DNA of 64,000 bases from Sporosarcina sp. NCCP-2716 (lineage in GTDB: Bacteria; Bacillota; Bacilli; Bacillales_A; Planococcaceae), in assembly GCF_023707985.1 (NCBI RefSeq), contig NZ_BRCF01000003.1, forward strand, positions 1-64,000, read 5' to 3'. Positions 49,725 to 58,562 of the stretch are shown piece by piece. Position 1 is the first letter of the stretch, and every line of letters begins with the position of its first letter. A model generated the notes under the pieces. The model was not told the origin of the DNA, searched no databases, and worked only from the letters and a program-made list of their open reading frames with translations. Both the position numbers and the translations under genes were made by a program.

Positions 49725-50978
49725 CTACAAGTCATTTAGATTTTTCAGTACGCCTGTCACCGCGTCGACACATTGGTCGGAATCGAGCAGGCCGCACAGC
49801 TTATACCGGCGGTCTCCCTGATCGTATACATACACTGGATCCATTGTGATGAACGACACCATTTCGTCGAAGGCTTCTTCCTGCGTCACTGTCGCGATAC
49901 GCGGCTGTGTGAAGCCTTCGAAAAGCTGGGCCATTTCGTTGGAATCCATATAGTTGAGTACTTCGAATGTCTCCGGTTCAAGCAGCAGGACCAGCTTGCG
50001 GCGCAGCGGACCGGGAATCTCCCCGATCTTGCGGCAGACTGCTTCGATGATGCCTGGCTGGCGGAAGACACGATACAGCTCCCAATCGCCGGATTCATTT
50101 GCCGCCTCGGCGGACAGGAACCGGATGGACGACTCGGTCACATGCCGCAAGGTCGTTTCATCCAACACGGACGGCGCCTGCGCAGCGATGCTGAACGCTT
50201 CGTCCGCACTCACATGGGCGCGGAAGGGCTCCACCGGCTGCCGTTCGAATCGTTCGTCGGAAGGAGCTTCCCAGGACAATAGCGTGCCGGGAAATTGTGC
50301 GCCCTGTTCCTCCGTGAAATAAGGCAGTACGGTTCCGTCCTGTGCGATGTGCACTTCGTCGATCGCATAGTAATCGGCGAACCGCTCCTCTTCCTCGATC
50401 GGCAGGCGGATGAGCGTCAGCTGCTGACGGACGAGCGGCTCGACCGCTTCCAGCGACAGGTCGAACTGTGAAGACTCGAACTCGTCAGAACCTCTGAGCG
50501 GCAGCATAGCTGTCAGCAGACGGCCGTCTGCATCCCACTCGACCTGCAGCTGGGATTCCGTGCTGACAGGAAATCCGCCATAAGACAGCACGGCTTCGAA
50601 GCCCGTTTCCGTCCGGTTCGTCACCGTGAGCGTCTCACCGAACGTCAGCCCGGTCTGCATTTCTGCCCATTTCCGGAAGAACACAGCTTTATCGGTATCC
50701 TCCGTCAGCGGCACCGCGCCGGATACACCACCGGTAGTCACTGCGAGAATGAGCTGCCTGAACCGAATCGAATAATCGACGGATACGGCACCTACCGGCA
50801 TAAGTTCCTCTTCACCCGGGGATGCAGCCCCTTCCGGCAGCCAGACTGCGGACAAAATGATGTCCGATCCGCCGAAAGCGGACGGTCTTTCGAAAAAGTC
50901 ATATGTGTGCAGGCGGCATCGTTGCAGGCCTGCAGCAGATGACACCTGTTCCAGTATCGCTTTAGTTCGTGGATCCAA
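49725..50978 (-). CDS. YcdB/YcdC-like protein (DUF4901)
   Basis: A 417-residue soluble protein of beta-rich composition. The C-terminal FITMDPVYVYDQGDRRYKLCGLLDSDQCVDAVTG and the internal AFDEMVSFI repeat resemble YcdB/YcdC domains; HVSADEAFSIAA suggests PepSY-like repeats. No signal peptide is seen. TTG at 50978 has GGGGAGG nine bases upstream. Function unknown. Confidence 0.55.
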   Translation of the reverse strand: MDPRTKAILEQVSSAAGLQRCRLHTYDFFERPSAFGGSDIILSAVWLPEGAASPGEEELMPVGAVSVDYSIRFRQLILAVTTGGVSGAVPLTEDTDKAVFFRKWAEMQTGLTFGETLTVTNRTETGFEAVLSYGGFPVSTESQLQVEWDADGRLLTAMLPLRGSDEFESSQFDLSLEAVEPLVRQQLTLIRLPIEEEERFADYYAIDEVHIAQDGTVLPYFTEEQGAQFPGTLLSWEAPSDERFERQPVEPFRAHVSADEAFSIAAQAPSVLDETTLRHVTESSIRFLSAEAANESGDWELYRVFRQPGIIEAVCRKIGEIPGPLRRKLVLLLEPETFEVLNYMDSNEMAQLFEGFTQPRIATVTQEEAFDEMVSFITMDPVYVYDQGDRRYKLCGLLDSDQCVDAVTGVLKNLNDL

Positions 50979-50998
50979 ACCGAAAACCTCCCCGCTGC

Positions 50999-51382
50999 TT
51001 ATTCGAAAAATACTTTGTCCGTATTGTATTTTGCGCGCTGCGTGTTGATAATGTATGTTTCGTAAATTTCACGTTCCATCGCATCTTCGACGAGGATGAC
51101 ACCGATCTTGTTCACTTCGTCGCGGTGCGCTTTCAAAGGAGACACGTTGTCTTCCAAGTGCTTTTTGACGCGCGGTCGCAGCTTACGTGCTTTTCCGACG
51201 AACAGCAGCTCGTCCTGTTTGTTGTAGAACAAGATGATGCCGCCTTTGTCGCGCGGGATTTCGTGCAGGTCGACAAACCCGTTCACCGGGATGATCGGTG
51301 CTTCGGTTGCAGACTGCTTCTGCAGCCGCTGTTCAATTTTTACGTCTACTTCAGGAATTGTAATAGTGATCAATACAGTCAC
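50999..51382 (-). CDS. GIY-YIG-type nuclease-like protein (YurQ-like, catalytic tyrosines replaced)
   Basis: A ~127-residue single-domain protein resembling the UvrC N-terminal nuclease: KGGIILFYNKQDELLFVGKARKLRPRVKKHL and EREIYETYIINTQRAKYNTDKVF. In UvrC the first strand reads G-V-Y-L-F and the second YVGKA; here they are G-I-I-L-F and FVGKA, so both catalytic tyrosines are lost, while the arginine and the later glutamate remain. It may be a non-catalytic or altered relative. Start at 51382 (GTG) or an internal TTG is uncertain. Confidence 0.75.
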   Translation of the reverse strand: MTVLITITIPEVDVKIEQRLQKQSATEAPIIPVNGFVDLHEIPRDKGGIILFYNKQDELLFVGKARKLRPRVKKHLEDNVSPLKAHRDEVNKIGVILVEDAMEREIYETYIINTQRAKYNTDKVFFE

Positions 51383-51455
51383 GTCCTATCTCATTTTGTT
51401 AGTAATCCTACCACACATTTCCCGAGAATGCGATTTGTCATTACTTTGCGACGTC

Positions 51456-51486
51456 AAAAAGCCGCCTCTTCTGTCAGAGACGGCTC
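51456..51486 (-). terminator. Intrinsic terminator after the VLRF1 gene
   Basis: On the minus strand GAGCCGTCTCT and AGAGGCGGCTTTTT form a stem-loop with one wobble. Confidence 0.85.
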
Positions 51487-51498
51487 GTGCGCAGCCGA

Positions 51499-52293
51499 TC
51501 AGCTGCCGAAAACTTCATGGAGCACTTTATCGGCACTCGAGTTGTTCAGATTCTTATGGATGAGGCTGTCCGGTTTGTTCGGCAGTGCCGAAGCGAACGA
51601 TTGGGAGTATTCGGCTTCTCCGACAACATGGATCTCGTCCCAGTGGCGCTCTTTCTTCATCTTACCGATATCATTGGCAAGTGATTTGTAGAACCGCTCC
51701 AAGTTCTCTTTCAGGCGGTCGTCCAGATCATCGACATGGCTTCCTCCGGTCCCACGGTTGCCGGAAGGGTTCAGCCCTTTTTGTTCGCGCCAGACGTCGA
51801 GCCCCGAGTCGAACGTATACGTGAAATCGTCGGCTACATAGCCCATCGCCGTATCGAGGAAGCGCACATTTCCGAAACTCGGCATGATGATCCCTGAATT
51901 CGGATACGCTTTCAGCATGTTCTCCAGTTTGTCGATCACCGGATGGTCCTCCCAGTAGAAGTCCGTTTCAATTGCAATCTTTACATAATGGACAGAGAAA
52001 AGTTCAGGATTGGATGAAGCAAAAATAACGACTCCTTTTTTCAAGTCGTTTTGGTTGTTTTCAATTTCTCGTACGACAAGCTCTTTCGCTTTTTTGAAGG
52101 ATGCCATCTCCTCTTTGTCGTTCGATGCCTGCAAATATTCTTCGAGCCTCTTGAAGCCTGATTTCAATTGGATCTTCCAGGCCCCTTTCTGCTGATCGGG
52201 ATCTGCCGGGTTCGTGTTCAAGTACACGCTGAGTACACAGCGCTTGTCGCAATGAAAGTCTTTCAGAGTTTGAAGTTCTTCGCCTACTGACAT
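51499..52293 (-). CDS. VLRF1-type release factor-like protein (bacterial aeRF1)
   Basis: A 264-residue protein of the bacterial aeRF1/VLRF1 group. Marks are VLSVYLNTNPADPDQQKGAWKIQLKSGFKRLEEYL at the start and, in the C-terminal domain, DLDDRLKENLERFYKSLANDIGKMKKERHWDEIHVVGEAE. The long loop SGNRGTGGSHVDDLDD in the middle fits the family. Known relatives act in ribosome rescue or release; the exact job here is inference. GGAGG lies 13 bases before the ATG. Confidence 0.8.
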   Translation of the reverse strand: MSVGEELQTLKDFHCDKRCVLSVYLNTNPADPDQQKGAWKIQLKSGFKRLEEYLQASNDKEEMASFKKAKELVVREIENNQNDLKKGVVIFASSNPELFSVHYVKIAIETDFYWEDHPVIDKLENMLKAYPNSGIIMPSFGNVRFLDTAMGYVADDFTYTFDSGLDVWREQKGLNPSGNRGTGGSHVDDLDDRLKENLERFYKSLANDIGKMKKERHWDEIHVVGEAEYSQSFASALPNKPDSLIHKNLNNSSADKVLHEVFGS

Positions 52294-52423
52294 ATTCGCT
52301 TCGACCTCCTCATGATTTGCTTCACTTATCTGATTACCCCCGACCGGAGAAAGTAAACGGAAAAACCGTCAAAATGTCGAAATATACGTAACTTTCAATC
52401 GTCTGCTGTTGCGCTGTCATCTG

Positions 52424-52452
52424 TTGTTCAGAATTTTTCAGAGTGCTATACT
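52424..52452 (+). promoter_or_regulatory. Sigma-A promoter of the HAD gene
   Basis: TTGTTC, a 17-base spacer and TATACT; start expected near 52459, 28 bases before the ATG. Confidence 0.6.
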
Positions 52453-52486
52453 CAGGACAAACTACAATGGACAGGTGATGGTTGTT

Positions 52487-53188
52487 ATGAAGTATGATGT
52501 GTTCCTTTTCGATCTGGATGATACGCTGCTTGAATTCGAAACGGGTGAGCGGAATGCTTTCAAGCGGGCATTCACGGAAGCCGGACTCGCGGAAGGGCTT
52601 GACGCCTACCGGTCGGAGTACCGAGCGATCAGCAATGTACTGTGGAGAGAGCTGGAAGAAGGGAAAGCGACGATGGCCGAACTGAAAGTGAACCGGTTCC
52701 GTCAGCTGTTCGCGAAATTCGGCATCAGCTTGGATGCAGATGAGTTCTCCGAAGCTTACCTGGAACAGCTCGGCAAAGAAGCCCATCTGATCGACGGCGT
52801 CATCGACATGCTGGACTCGCTCGGGGATGCCCGGCTTGCGATTGTGACGAATGGCTTCGTCAAGGCCCAGATCGCCCGGATCGCCTGTTCTCCGCTGAAC
52901 AGACGCTTCGAAGTGATCCTCTCTTCCGAAGAGGCGGGCTATCAGAAACCGCGTCCGGAAATCTTCCATGCGGCGCTCGATCGTCTCGGTGTGACCGACA
53001 AATCCCGTGTTCTGATGACGGGTGATTCGCTCACTTCCGATATCCGCGGCGGGAACCGGTTCGGAATCGACACGTGCTGGTACAATCCAAATGGGCTGGA
53101 AAACGAAACGGATGCCGTGCCGACTTATGAAATCGCTTCTTGGAACGAGTTCACGTTCGGGAAATCAGCCGCCGGTCTCCGGAGTTGA
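52487..53188 (+). CDS. HAD phosphatase, YjjG family
   Basis: A 233-residue phosphatase: motif I LFDLDDTLLEFE (~7-18, DxDDT form typical of YjjG), motif II LAIVTNGFVKAQ (~115), motif III lysine in SEEAGYQKPRPEIF (~150) and motif IV LMTGDSLTSDIRGGNRFG. A helical cap lies between motifs I and II. YjjG-type enzymes are pyrimidine 5'-nucleotidases that remove non-canonical nucleotides. The gene is monocistronic with its own promoter and terminator. An ATG 9 bases upstream is less likely. Confidence 0.88.
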   Translation: MKYDVFLFDLDDTLLEFETGERNAFKRAFTEAGLAEGLDAYRSEYRAISNVLWRELEEGKATMAELKVNRFRQLFAKFGISLDADEFSEAYLEQLGKEAHLIDGVIDMLDSLGDARLAIVTNGFVKAQIARIACSPLNRRFEVILSSEEAGYQKPRPEIFHAALDRLGVTDKSRVLMTGDSLTSDIRGGNRFGIDTCWYNPNGLENETDAVPTYEIASWNEFTFGKSAAGLRS

Positions 53189-53189
53189 T

Positions 53190-53240
53190 AAAAAAAGCAG
53201 TCCTGCAGTGTGTAAGAAAACACTGCAGGACTGCTTTTTC
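53190..53240. terminator. Bidirectional intrinsic terminator
   Basis: AAAAGCAGTCCTGCAGTG and CACTGCAGGACTGCTTTTT are perfect 16-base or longer arms; ends the HAD gene and the convergent SEC-C gene. Confidence 0.95.
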
Positions 53241-54231
53241 ATTTGTGTTCGTGCATGCGTTCTGCATATTCGGCGAGCCCCGCATAGTAGCGGTTCAGAG
53301 AAGACGGTGAGACCCCGAACTGCTCGGCGATCGCCTTGACCGTCAAGCCGAGTGGTTCGAACAGTCCATTCTCCTGGCCATACCGGATAGCGCCTGCCGC
53401 GATCGCCACGTCTTTCCGCGCGTTCGGCTGCTCTTCGACCAGATAGTCCTCCACCAGTTCGAGCAGACGGCCGCTCGTTTGGCCGTGCTCTTCGAGAAAC
53501 GCGGCAACCCGGGCAAGGACCCCCTGCTCGAAATGGGTGAACTCCTCCCCTTCATAGCCGTTTGCAGCGAGCGACTGCCACATTTGCACTGCATGCTGCT
53601 GCATGAAAGGCTCAGCGTCCGCGGCCGATCCCGTGAACAATCCGATGAATTCATCGAAAACGGACTGCTGATCGACCGGGAAGAAGATGAGGGTCGACAC
53701 TGCGAGGACCCCGCCGGCCTCTGTTCCTTCCGGCAGCGTGAAGCACCAGAGATGGACACCGTCCGGAATCGGCTTCTCGGATTCCCGTCGGAGGCGTACT
53801 TCCTTGTTGCGCAGCCGGTCCAATACAGTGATGGCGTGTTCGTCAGTGCCTGTCACCTGTCCGAGCAGCGTCTCCGGCACCGCCCAGCTTTCAAGCAGCT
53901 GGATGACTGCCGGCCGGATCGTCTTGCGCAATTGCTTTTTCACGAAACCTTCCCAAATATCCGGGCGGTGATGAAAAAAGAATTCATCGAGCGCGATAGC
54001 TTCGATCATCTCCACGTTGTACGAACTGCCGAGCGGGGTTTTCCACTCTGCTGCAAATTCCCGGTAATCATCGAAATCCTTCCGCTTCGGATACTCGTCG
54101 TAGAACGACTGCAGAATCCGTTCGATTTCTTCCGACTGGACGGCTTCCACGGTCACTTCCTCTTTTTTTGCACAGCACTTCTTATACTTCTTACCGCTGC
54201 CGCATGGGCATGGGTCGTTTCTTCCTATCAT
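53239..54231 (-). CDS. SEC-C motif protein with C-terminal HTH-like segment
   Basis: A 330-residue cytoplasmic protein. It begins with the SEC-C zinc motif IGRNDPCPCGSGKKYKKCC (C-x-C-x8-C-C). The middle ~250 residues are helical without recognised domain. It ends LTVKAIAEQFGVSPSSLNRYY, a helix-turn-helix-like segment. Proteins of this type occur in Bacillus; function unknown. It is convergent with the YjjG-type gene. Confidence 0.78.
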   Translation of the reverse strand: MIGRNDPCPCGSGKKYKKCCAKKEEVTVEAVQSEEIERILQSFYDEYPKRKDFDDYREFAAEWKTPLGSSYNVEMIEAIALDEFFFHHRPDIWEGFVKKQLRKTIRPAVIQLLESWAVPETLLGQVTGTDEHAITVLDRLRNKEVRLRRESEKPIPDGVHLWCFTLPEGTEAGGVLAVSTLIFFPVDQQSVFDEFIGLFTGSAADAEPFMQQHAVQMWQSLAANGYEGEEFTHFEQGVLARVAAFLEEHGQTSGRLLELVEDYLVEEQPNARKDVAIAAGAIRYGQENGLFEPLGLTVKAIAEQFGVSPSSLNRYYAGLAEYAERMHEHK

Positions 54232-54300
54232 CTGTCAACACCTGTTTCTCTATAAGCTGTTGTACAGTTTACCATTGTTTCGCCGAATCGGAAAGAGCCG

Positions 54301-55890
54301 TCAGACGGAAGCGGTCCTGTCGCTGGCGCTGACCACCCGGTTGCGTCCGGTTTCTTTCGCCTCGTACAGGCACTCATCCGCCAGTTCGATCAGCTTGACA
54401 ATATGGTCGGCGTGGACAGGGAACTCGGCCACGCCTGCTGAAAATGTTACCGGCCGGCCTACCGGGCTCACTGAAGATGAAATATCAATTCTTAATCTGT
54501 CGGCAAATCGTGCGGCAGCCAGACTCTCCATTTGCGGCAGTACAATGACAAACTCCTCGCCCCCATAGCGATAGCAGGAACCGTCACTGCCTGTCTGTGC
54601 TTTCATCTTGTCAGCAAGGAACTTCAGCACTTCATCGCCCGCTGTATGGCCGAACGTGTCGTTGACCAGCTTGAAACGGTCGATGTCGAGGATGATCAGC
54701 GAAAATCCGACTTCCTGTTCCGTGAATACTCGTACCTGTTCTGACAGAGCCCGCCGGTTCAGCAGGCCCGTCAGCGCATCGGTCGAAGACTCCTCGATGA
54801 AGTGCTCAACTTTTTCCTTGTATTTACTGAAACTGTCGGTAAGCGCCCGGTCGAGCTGGATCGCTTCCCGGTACCAGGCGCCGCTTTTCAGTGCTGTATG
54901 GTCGCCGCCGTTCATCTGGCCATCTGCGAAGCTGGCGAGACGGACGAGCGGCTTGGCGATTTGCGATGCCAGAAAGAGTACCAGCAGTGCAGAAGCGATC
55001 AGGAACGGCAATGATTTGAGGACCATTTCAAACACCATCTGTCCCGATGGCGCGAGCGCCTTTTCCGTCGGCCGCTGCGACACGACTCCCCAGCCGGTGA
55101 GCGGGATGACAGCATAGCCCGCAAGCATATCGCGGCCGGTGCTGTTCAATAGCTGCATGCTGCCGCTGTTGCCCTTCTTCAGCTGTTCGATGACCGGGTT
55201 GCCGGCTGTATGCTCACCGACACGCTCCGGCTGGATGTGGTACATGAGCATCCCGAACCGGCTGACTACATACACATAGGATCCGTCTTCGTAGAAATGC
55301 TGACCGAGTATGTTATACAGCACATTCTCCTCAGACAGGTAGATACTCCCGCCGATCAGCCCGGCAGTCCTTCCGTCGCTGTTCACTATCGGCGTGCTGA
55401 TGAACACGATGAGCCGGCCGGTCTGCGAAACGAACGGTTCACTGATCTCCGGCATGCCCGTATGCAGCGATTTCGTCGTTTCCAGACCTTGGAGCGGCTG
55501 CCCGATCAGCCCTTCCACCCTTTTAGATGAGCCCCGGATGATCCCCCGCTGGTCCGTGATCACTACGGAACTGAGCGATTCGGACTGGATGGCAAGCCGT
55601 TCCGCTTCCCGGTTCAGTAATTCGGTAGATTGGGTATCCAGCGTATCTTTCAGGGTATCGGCGGAATAGGCAAGCGTCCTTTCCGTACGGAGCAGGTACT
55701 CCTCAGTCACTTTCGCCAGTTTTTGCGCATAGGCGGAATTTGTCTCAAGCGTGATATTCTTCAATGCTTCCTGATCGGCGCGGTATCCAGCATAGAGACT
55801 GCTTGCAAGCGTGAGTGTTATGGATAACAGTGCTATCAGCAGCAGCAATTGTTTTATCGACATCTTCATCACTGAACACCGCCCTGTCAT
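54301..55890 (-). CDS. Diguanylate cyclase with extracellular double-Cache sensor
   Basis: A 529-residue membrane protein. First helix LLLLIALLSITLTLASSLYA, then an extracellular ~260-residue Cache-type sensor (ending about residue 285), second helix LPFLIASALLVLFLASQIA, a HAMP-like linker and a GGDEF domain from ~370. The active site reads YRYGGEEFVIVLPQ (GGEEF). I site: four residues before, R-x-x-D-like (KLVNDTFGHTAGDE). It synthesises c-di-GMP. An EAL phosphodiesterase gene is 25 kb away in the window. The first of two possible ATGs (55890 and 55869) was used. Confidence 0.9.
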   Translation of the reverse strand: MTGRCSVMKMSIKQLLLLIALLSITLTLASSLYAGYRADQEALKNITLETNSAYAQKLAKVTEEYLLRTERTLAYSADTLKDTLDTQSTELLNREAERLAIQSESLSSVVITDQRGIIRGSSKRVEGLIGQPLQGLETTKSLHTGMPEISEPFVSQTGRLIVFISTPIVNSDGRTAGLIGGSIYLSEENVLYNILGQHFYEDGSYVYVVSRFGMLMYHIQPERVGEHTAGNPVIEQLKKGNSGSMQLLNSTGRDMLAGYAVIPLTGWGVVSQRPTEKALAPSGQMVFEMVLKSLPFLIASALLVLFLASQIAKPLVRLASFADGQMNGGDHTALKSGAWYREAIQLDRALTDSFSKYKEKVEHFIEESSTDALTGLLNRRALSEQVRVFTEQEVGFSLIILDIDRFKLVNDTFGHTAGDEVLKFLADKMKAQTGSDGSCYRYGGEEFVIVLPQMESLAAARFADRLRIDISSSVSPVGRPVTFSAGVAEFPVHADHIVKLIELADECLYEAKETGRNRVVSASDRTASV

Positions 55891-55965
55891 GTTTCATCCT
55901 CTATATGACTATTATACCACGCTCGCTGTCTGATTTGCCGGATAACTAAAAAAATTGTCTGACTG

Positions 55966-56886
55966 CTACGCCTTTTGACGGATGGTGGGATAACAGAGAG
56001 CGGGCATGCTCCGTTCCGCCAGAAACAGCCCTGCCGCCCGTTTGCCGCTTTGGACGAGTGTTTCTTTGTCCTCTTCACTCAGATCGAACTGAACTGCAGA
56101 GATTCCTTCTGTAGGAATGAAAAGAATGTCCTTTTCCAGCTGTTTCGGGATATGTTTTTCGTCGTGTGCATCTTTCATCGTTGTAAAGAGGGCTTCGTAC
56201 AGGTTGAGCCCGTTCCGGATAACTGTTTTCTTTTTCTGGATAGGGTCATGGCTCAGCTTCATGCCGATGACAGGGCGTCGAGTTCTTTCCGTGGATTCAC
56301 CGAATACCCACAGCGGGAAATTGCTGAGGACGCCGCCGTCGACCGTGACTGAGTTGCCGGCGAGGGAATGCAGGACGACCGGCTCGAAAAAGAAAGGAAT
56401 GCTTGTGCTCATCCGCAGCGCTCGGGCGACCGGGAAAAATTCCGGCCGCAGTCCGTATTCCTCCAGGTCATCCGGCAGAATGACGAGCTTGCCGTTCGTC
56501 AGGTCGGAAACGATGATTTTCAGGGAGCCGTCCGGCAGATCGGCGAATGTGTACACTCCTCTGTCGGCCAGCACGCTGCTGAACCAGTTCTCAAGCGCTA
56601 CTCCCTTGTAAAGGCCCATTTTCCAATAAAGCTGCAGCCATTTCATGAAAGGCACCGGCATCCATGTTTTCCTGGCATCGAGAAGGCTCGGAAAGTCCTG
56701 CTCGAACAGGATATCCTCCATTTCACCAGCGGTATAACCGGACGCGAGCAGGGCGGCGACAATCGCACCGGCACTCGTACCGATCGTATTTTTGAACGTA
56801 TACCCTCTTTCTTCAAACACTTTGCATGCGCCGACAAGCGCGAGACCCTTCAGGCCTCCTCCGGAAAAAACGCCGTCAATTTCCAT
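55966..56886 (-). CDS. Patatin-like phospholipase
   Basis: A 306-residue lipid acyl hydrolase. Oxyanion GGGLKG (~7-12), nucleophile GTSAGA (Gly-x-Ser-x-Gly, ~39-44), and catalytic aspartate in VTVDGGVLSNFP (DG[GA], ~198). The C-terminal part is helical. It cleaves acyl groups from lipids in a Ser-Asp dyad mechanism; localisation probably cytoplasmic. ATG at 56886 begins the fold (MEIDGVFSGGG). Ends about 100 bases before the diguanylate cyclase gene. Confidence 0.9.
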   Translation of the reverse strand: MEIDGVFSGGGLKGLALVGACKVFEERGYTFKNTIGTSAGAIVAALLASGYTAGEMEDILFEQDFPSLLDARKTWMPVPFMKWLQLYWKMGLYKGVALENWFSSVLADRGVYTFADLPDGSLKIIVSDLTNGKLVILPDDLEEYGLRPEFFPVARALRMSTSIPFFFEPVVLHSLAGNSVTVDGGVLSNFPLWVFGESTERTRRPVIGMKLSHDPIQKKKTVIRNGLNLYEALFTTMKDAHDEKHIPKQLEKDILFIPTEGISAVQFDLSEEDKETLVQSGKRAAGLFLAERSMPALCYPTIRQKA

Positions 56887-56960
56887 CGCAGTATTCCTCT
56901 CCCCTCTCCTACTCACTGTAAGAACGACTAGAGGAAAATAGAACAGTTTCTCAATCTCTA

Positions 56961-56989
56961 TTGACAAAGAACCAATACCCGGTTATAAT
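56961..56989 (+). promoter_or_regulatory. Perfect sigma-A promoter
   Basis: TTGACA, a 17-base spacer and TATAAT: both hexamers match the consensus. Start expected near 56996. No ORF follows on this strand before the terminator at 57237. Confidence 0.9.
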
Positions 56990-56995
56990 AAATAA

Positions 56996-57267
56996 GTTAA
57001 CACACGTTTTGCTGATTGTTGAATACTGGCATTCTGCGGAATGTTTACCGATAATACGTATTCACACTGGCGCGGCTACAGGGCCGCAAGGACGCAAAAG
57101 TAGGTAGGGTTTGCGTTGCTTATGTTAGGAAACACCTGCTGGACAACGACCGCGGCAAATGATCGTTGTGACAGATCACAAATTCGAAACCAATCTTTCA
57201 TCATTGACTATTCGATAATCGGCGAGACAACCTAACAAAGGGACACCCATAACCGGGTGTCCCTTTT
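56996..57267 (+). ncRNA. Candidate structured non-coding RNA, about 270 nt
   Basis: Between the perfect promoter and the terminator, no open frame longer than a few codons with a ribosome site is seen. Hairpins: CATTC-TGCG... (57030-57043), GCGGC/GCCGC (57072-57087), ACGCAAA/TTTGCGT around an 11-base G-rich loop (57092-57116), ACAACGA/TCGTTGT (57143-57169), and the long-range pair TGTTAGG (57123-57129) with CCTAACA (57231-57237) enclosing the last. I compared it by eye with 6S, tmRNA, RNase P, SRP and common riboswitches and found no fit. Novel or unrecognised RNA is inference. Confidence 0.65.
57237..57267. terminator. Bidirectional intrinsic terminator
   Basis: AAAGGGACACCC and GGGTGTCCCTTTT are perfect arms around ATAACC. 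Ends the candidate RNA (plus) and the MFS gene at 57277 (minus). Confidence 0.92.
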
Positions 57268-57276
57268 CCAATGCAT

Positions 57277-58479
57277 TCATTCGCTTTCCTTGTCCCCTAT
57301 CAGCAGCGCCAGTACGATCATTCCTATGAACAGCAGGGCGAACAGGGTGATCGTCACCTGGTGTCTGCCCGTCCGGTCATACAGGACACCAATAAGCAGA
57401 GGCAGCGTCCCGCCGATAATGAATCCGCCCGTCTGCATCATCGCAGTCCACGTATTCGTTTCCGCTGCGTTCTTCGTTTCGTCGAGCGGCAGCACGAGAG
57501 CAATCGGGAACATCCCGCCGAGCGGCAGCCCCATCAGCAGGGCACCGACCCAGAGAAGCGGGATATTGCCTGTGTAGAAAAGACCAACGGCGACCAGGCC
57601 GATCGACAGGATGAATAGCAGCCACATCCTCCGGCCGGGGTACTTCTCCATCATGAGCGGTATGGCGATGTTCAGGACGATCTGCACCGCTGTCATGAGA
57701 CTGACGAGAGTTCCTGCCTGCACGATCGACATTCCTTTTGAAACCGCAATGGGCGCAAGCCAGATGACGATCGAGAAGAAGGCCGCCGACTGCAGGCCGA
57801 AGAACAGCAGGAACAGCCAAGCTTTGCCCGTCCGCCACGGTGAACGTCCGGCGTCGGCGGCTGAGGTCTGTTCCACCGGCTGCCGTACAGATTGGCGCAC
57901 GAGCAGCATGTCGTTTGCTGAGACGAGCCAGGCTGCGAGACCGATGAATGCGAGGACAGCCCATATACTCAGCGCAAACGGATAGGATGCCGTCTTTTCA
58001 TAAAAGTAGGCGGACAGGCCGGTGCTGAGCGTCGCCCCTGTCCCGAGACCGAATGAATAGATACCGATCACCGCACCTGCGCGCGTCGGGAAGTTCTGTT
58101 TGATCATCGCGGACAGCAGCGGGCCTGCTATTGCGATAGCGATTCCAACGCCGATCGACGACGCGAGGAGCACCTTGTACGTCGGGAGGAACTCGCGCAC
58201 CGCCGTCATGACACCAATCATTAGGATCATGGCGACCATCGTTGCGTTCAGGCCGAGACGCCTGTTCAACACGGGAGCAAGTGATGCAAATACGCCCATA
58301 CAGACGATCGGCAGTGCTGTCAGCAGGCTCACTTGTGCGTTCGAGAGTTCCAGGTCGGTCCGTATCGTATCGAGCAGCGGACCGATCGACGTCACTGCCG
58401 GCCGCATGTTGAGCGACACAGCAAAGATCGCGAGGATCAGCATATACATTTGTTTGGTCGAAAGTGAGTTGGAATCCAT
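57277..58479 (-). CDS. MFS transporter, CynX/NimT family
   Basis: A 400-residue transporter with 12 helices. NMRPAVTSIGPLLDTIRTDLELS after helix 1, GVGIAIAGPLLSAMIKQNFP and GLGTGATLSTGLSAYFYE are CynX/NimT (cyanate/2-nitroimidazole) marks. The central loop lies near LLVRQSVRQPVEQTSAAD. Substrate unknown. ATG at 58479 follows AAAGGA; an upstream start is possible. Transcribed towards the candidate RNA. Confidence 0.87.
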   Translation of the reverse strand: MDSNSLSTKQMYMLILAIFAVSLNMRPAVTSIGPLLDTIRTDLELSNAQVSLLTALPIVCMGVFASLAPVLNRRLGLNATMVAMILMIGVMTAVREFLPTYKVLLASSIGVGIAIAIAGPLLSAMIKQNFPTRAGAVIGIYSFGLGTGATLSTGLSAYFYEKTASYPFALSIWAVLAFIGLAAWLVSANDMLLVRQSVRQPVEQTSAADAGRSPWRTGKAWLFLLFFGLQSAAFFSIVIWLAPIAVSKGMSIVQAGTLVSLMTAVQIVLNIAIPLMMEKYPGRRMWLLFILSIGLVAVGLFYTGNIPLLWVGALLMGLPLGGMFPIALVLPLDETKNAAETNTWTAMMQTGGFIIGGTLPLLIGVLYDRTGRHQVTITLFALLFIGMIVLALLIGDKESE

Positions 58480-58511
58480 AGAATGTCCTTTCTGACTAGG
58501 GGTCATCGAAC

Positions 58512-58540
58512 TTGCGTTTGCGTTTTGCGCCGGGTATAAT
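58512..58540 (+). promoter_or_regulatory. Sigma-A promoter of a small ORF
   Basis: TTGCGT, a 17-base spacer and TATAAT, ending 22 bases before the ATG at 58563. Confidence 0.7.
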
Positions 58541-58562
58541 TTTCCATGAAAGGATGACGCTC

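Noticed and set aside
53479-54255. A 258-residue plus-strand open frame
   Set aside because: Antisense to the SEC-C gene, which has clear motifs; no start signals.
57090-57116. c-di-GMP-I riboswitch
   Set aside because: GGACGCAAA resembles its core, and c-di-GMP genes are present, but the other conserved parts (GGCAAACC, GCC..GGTAGCCGGGTTACC) are missing and no downstream gene is on that strand.
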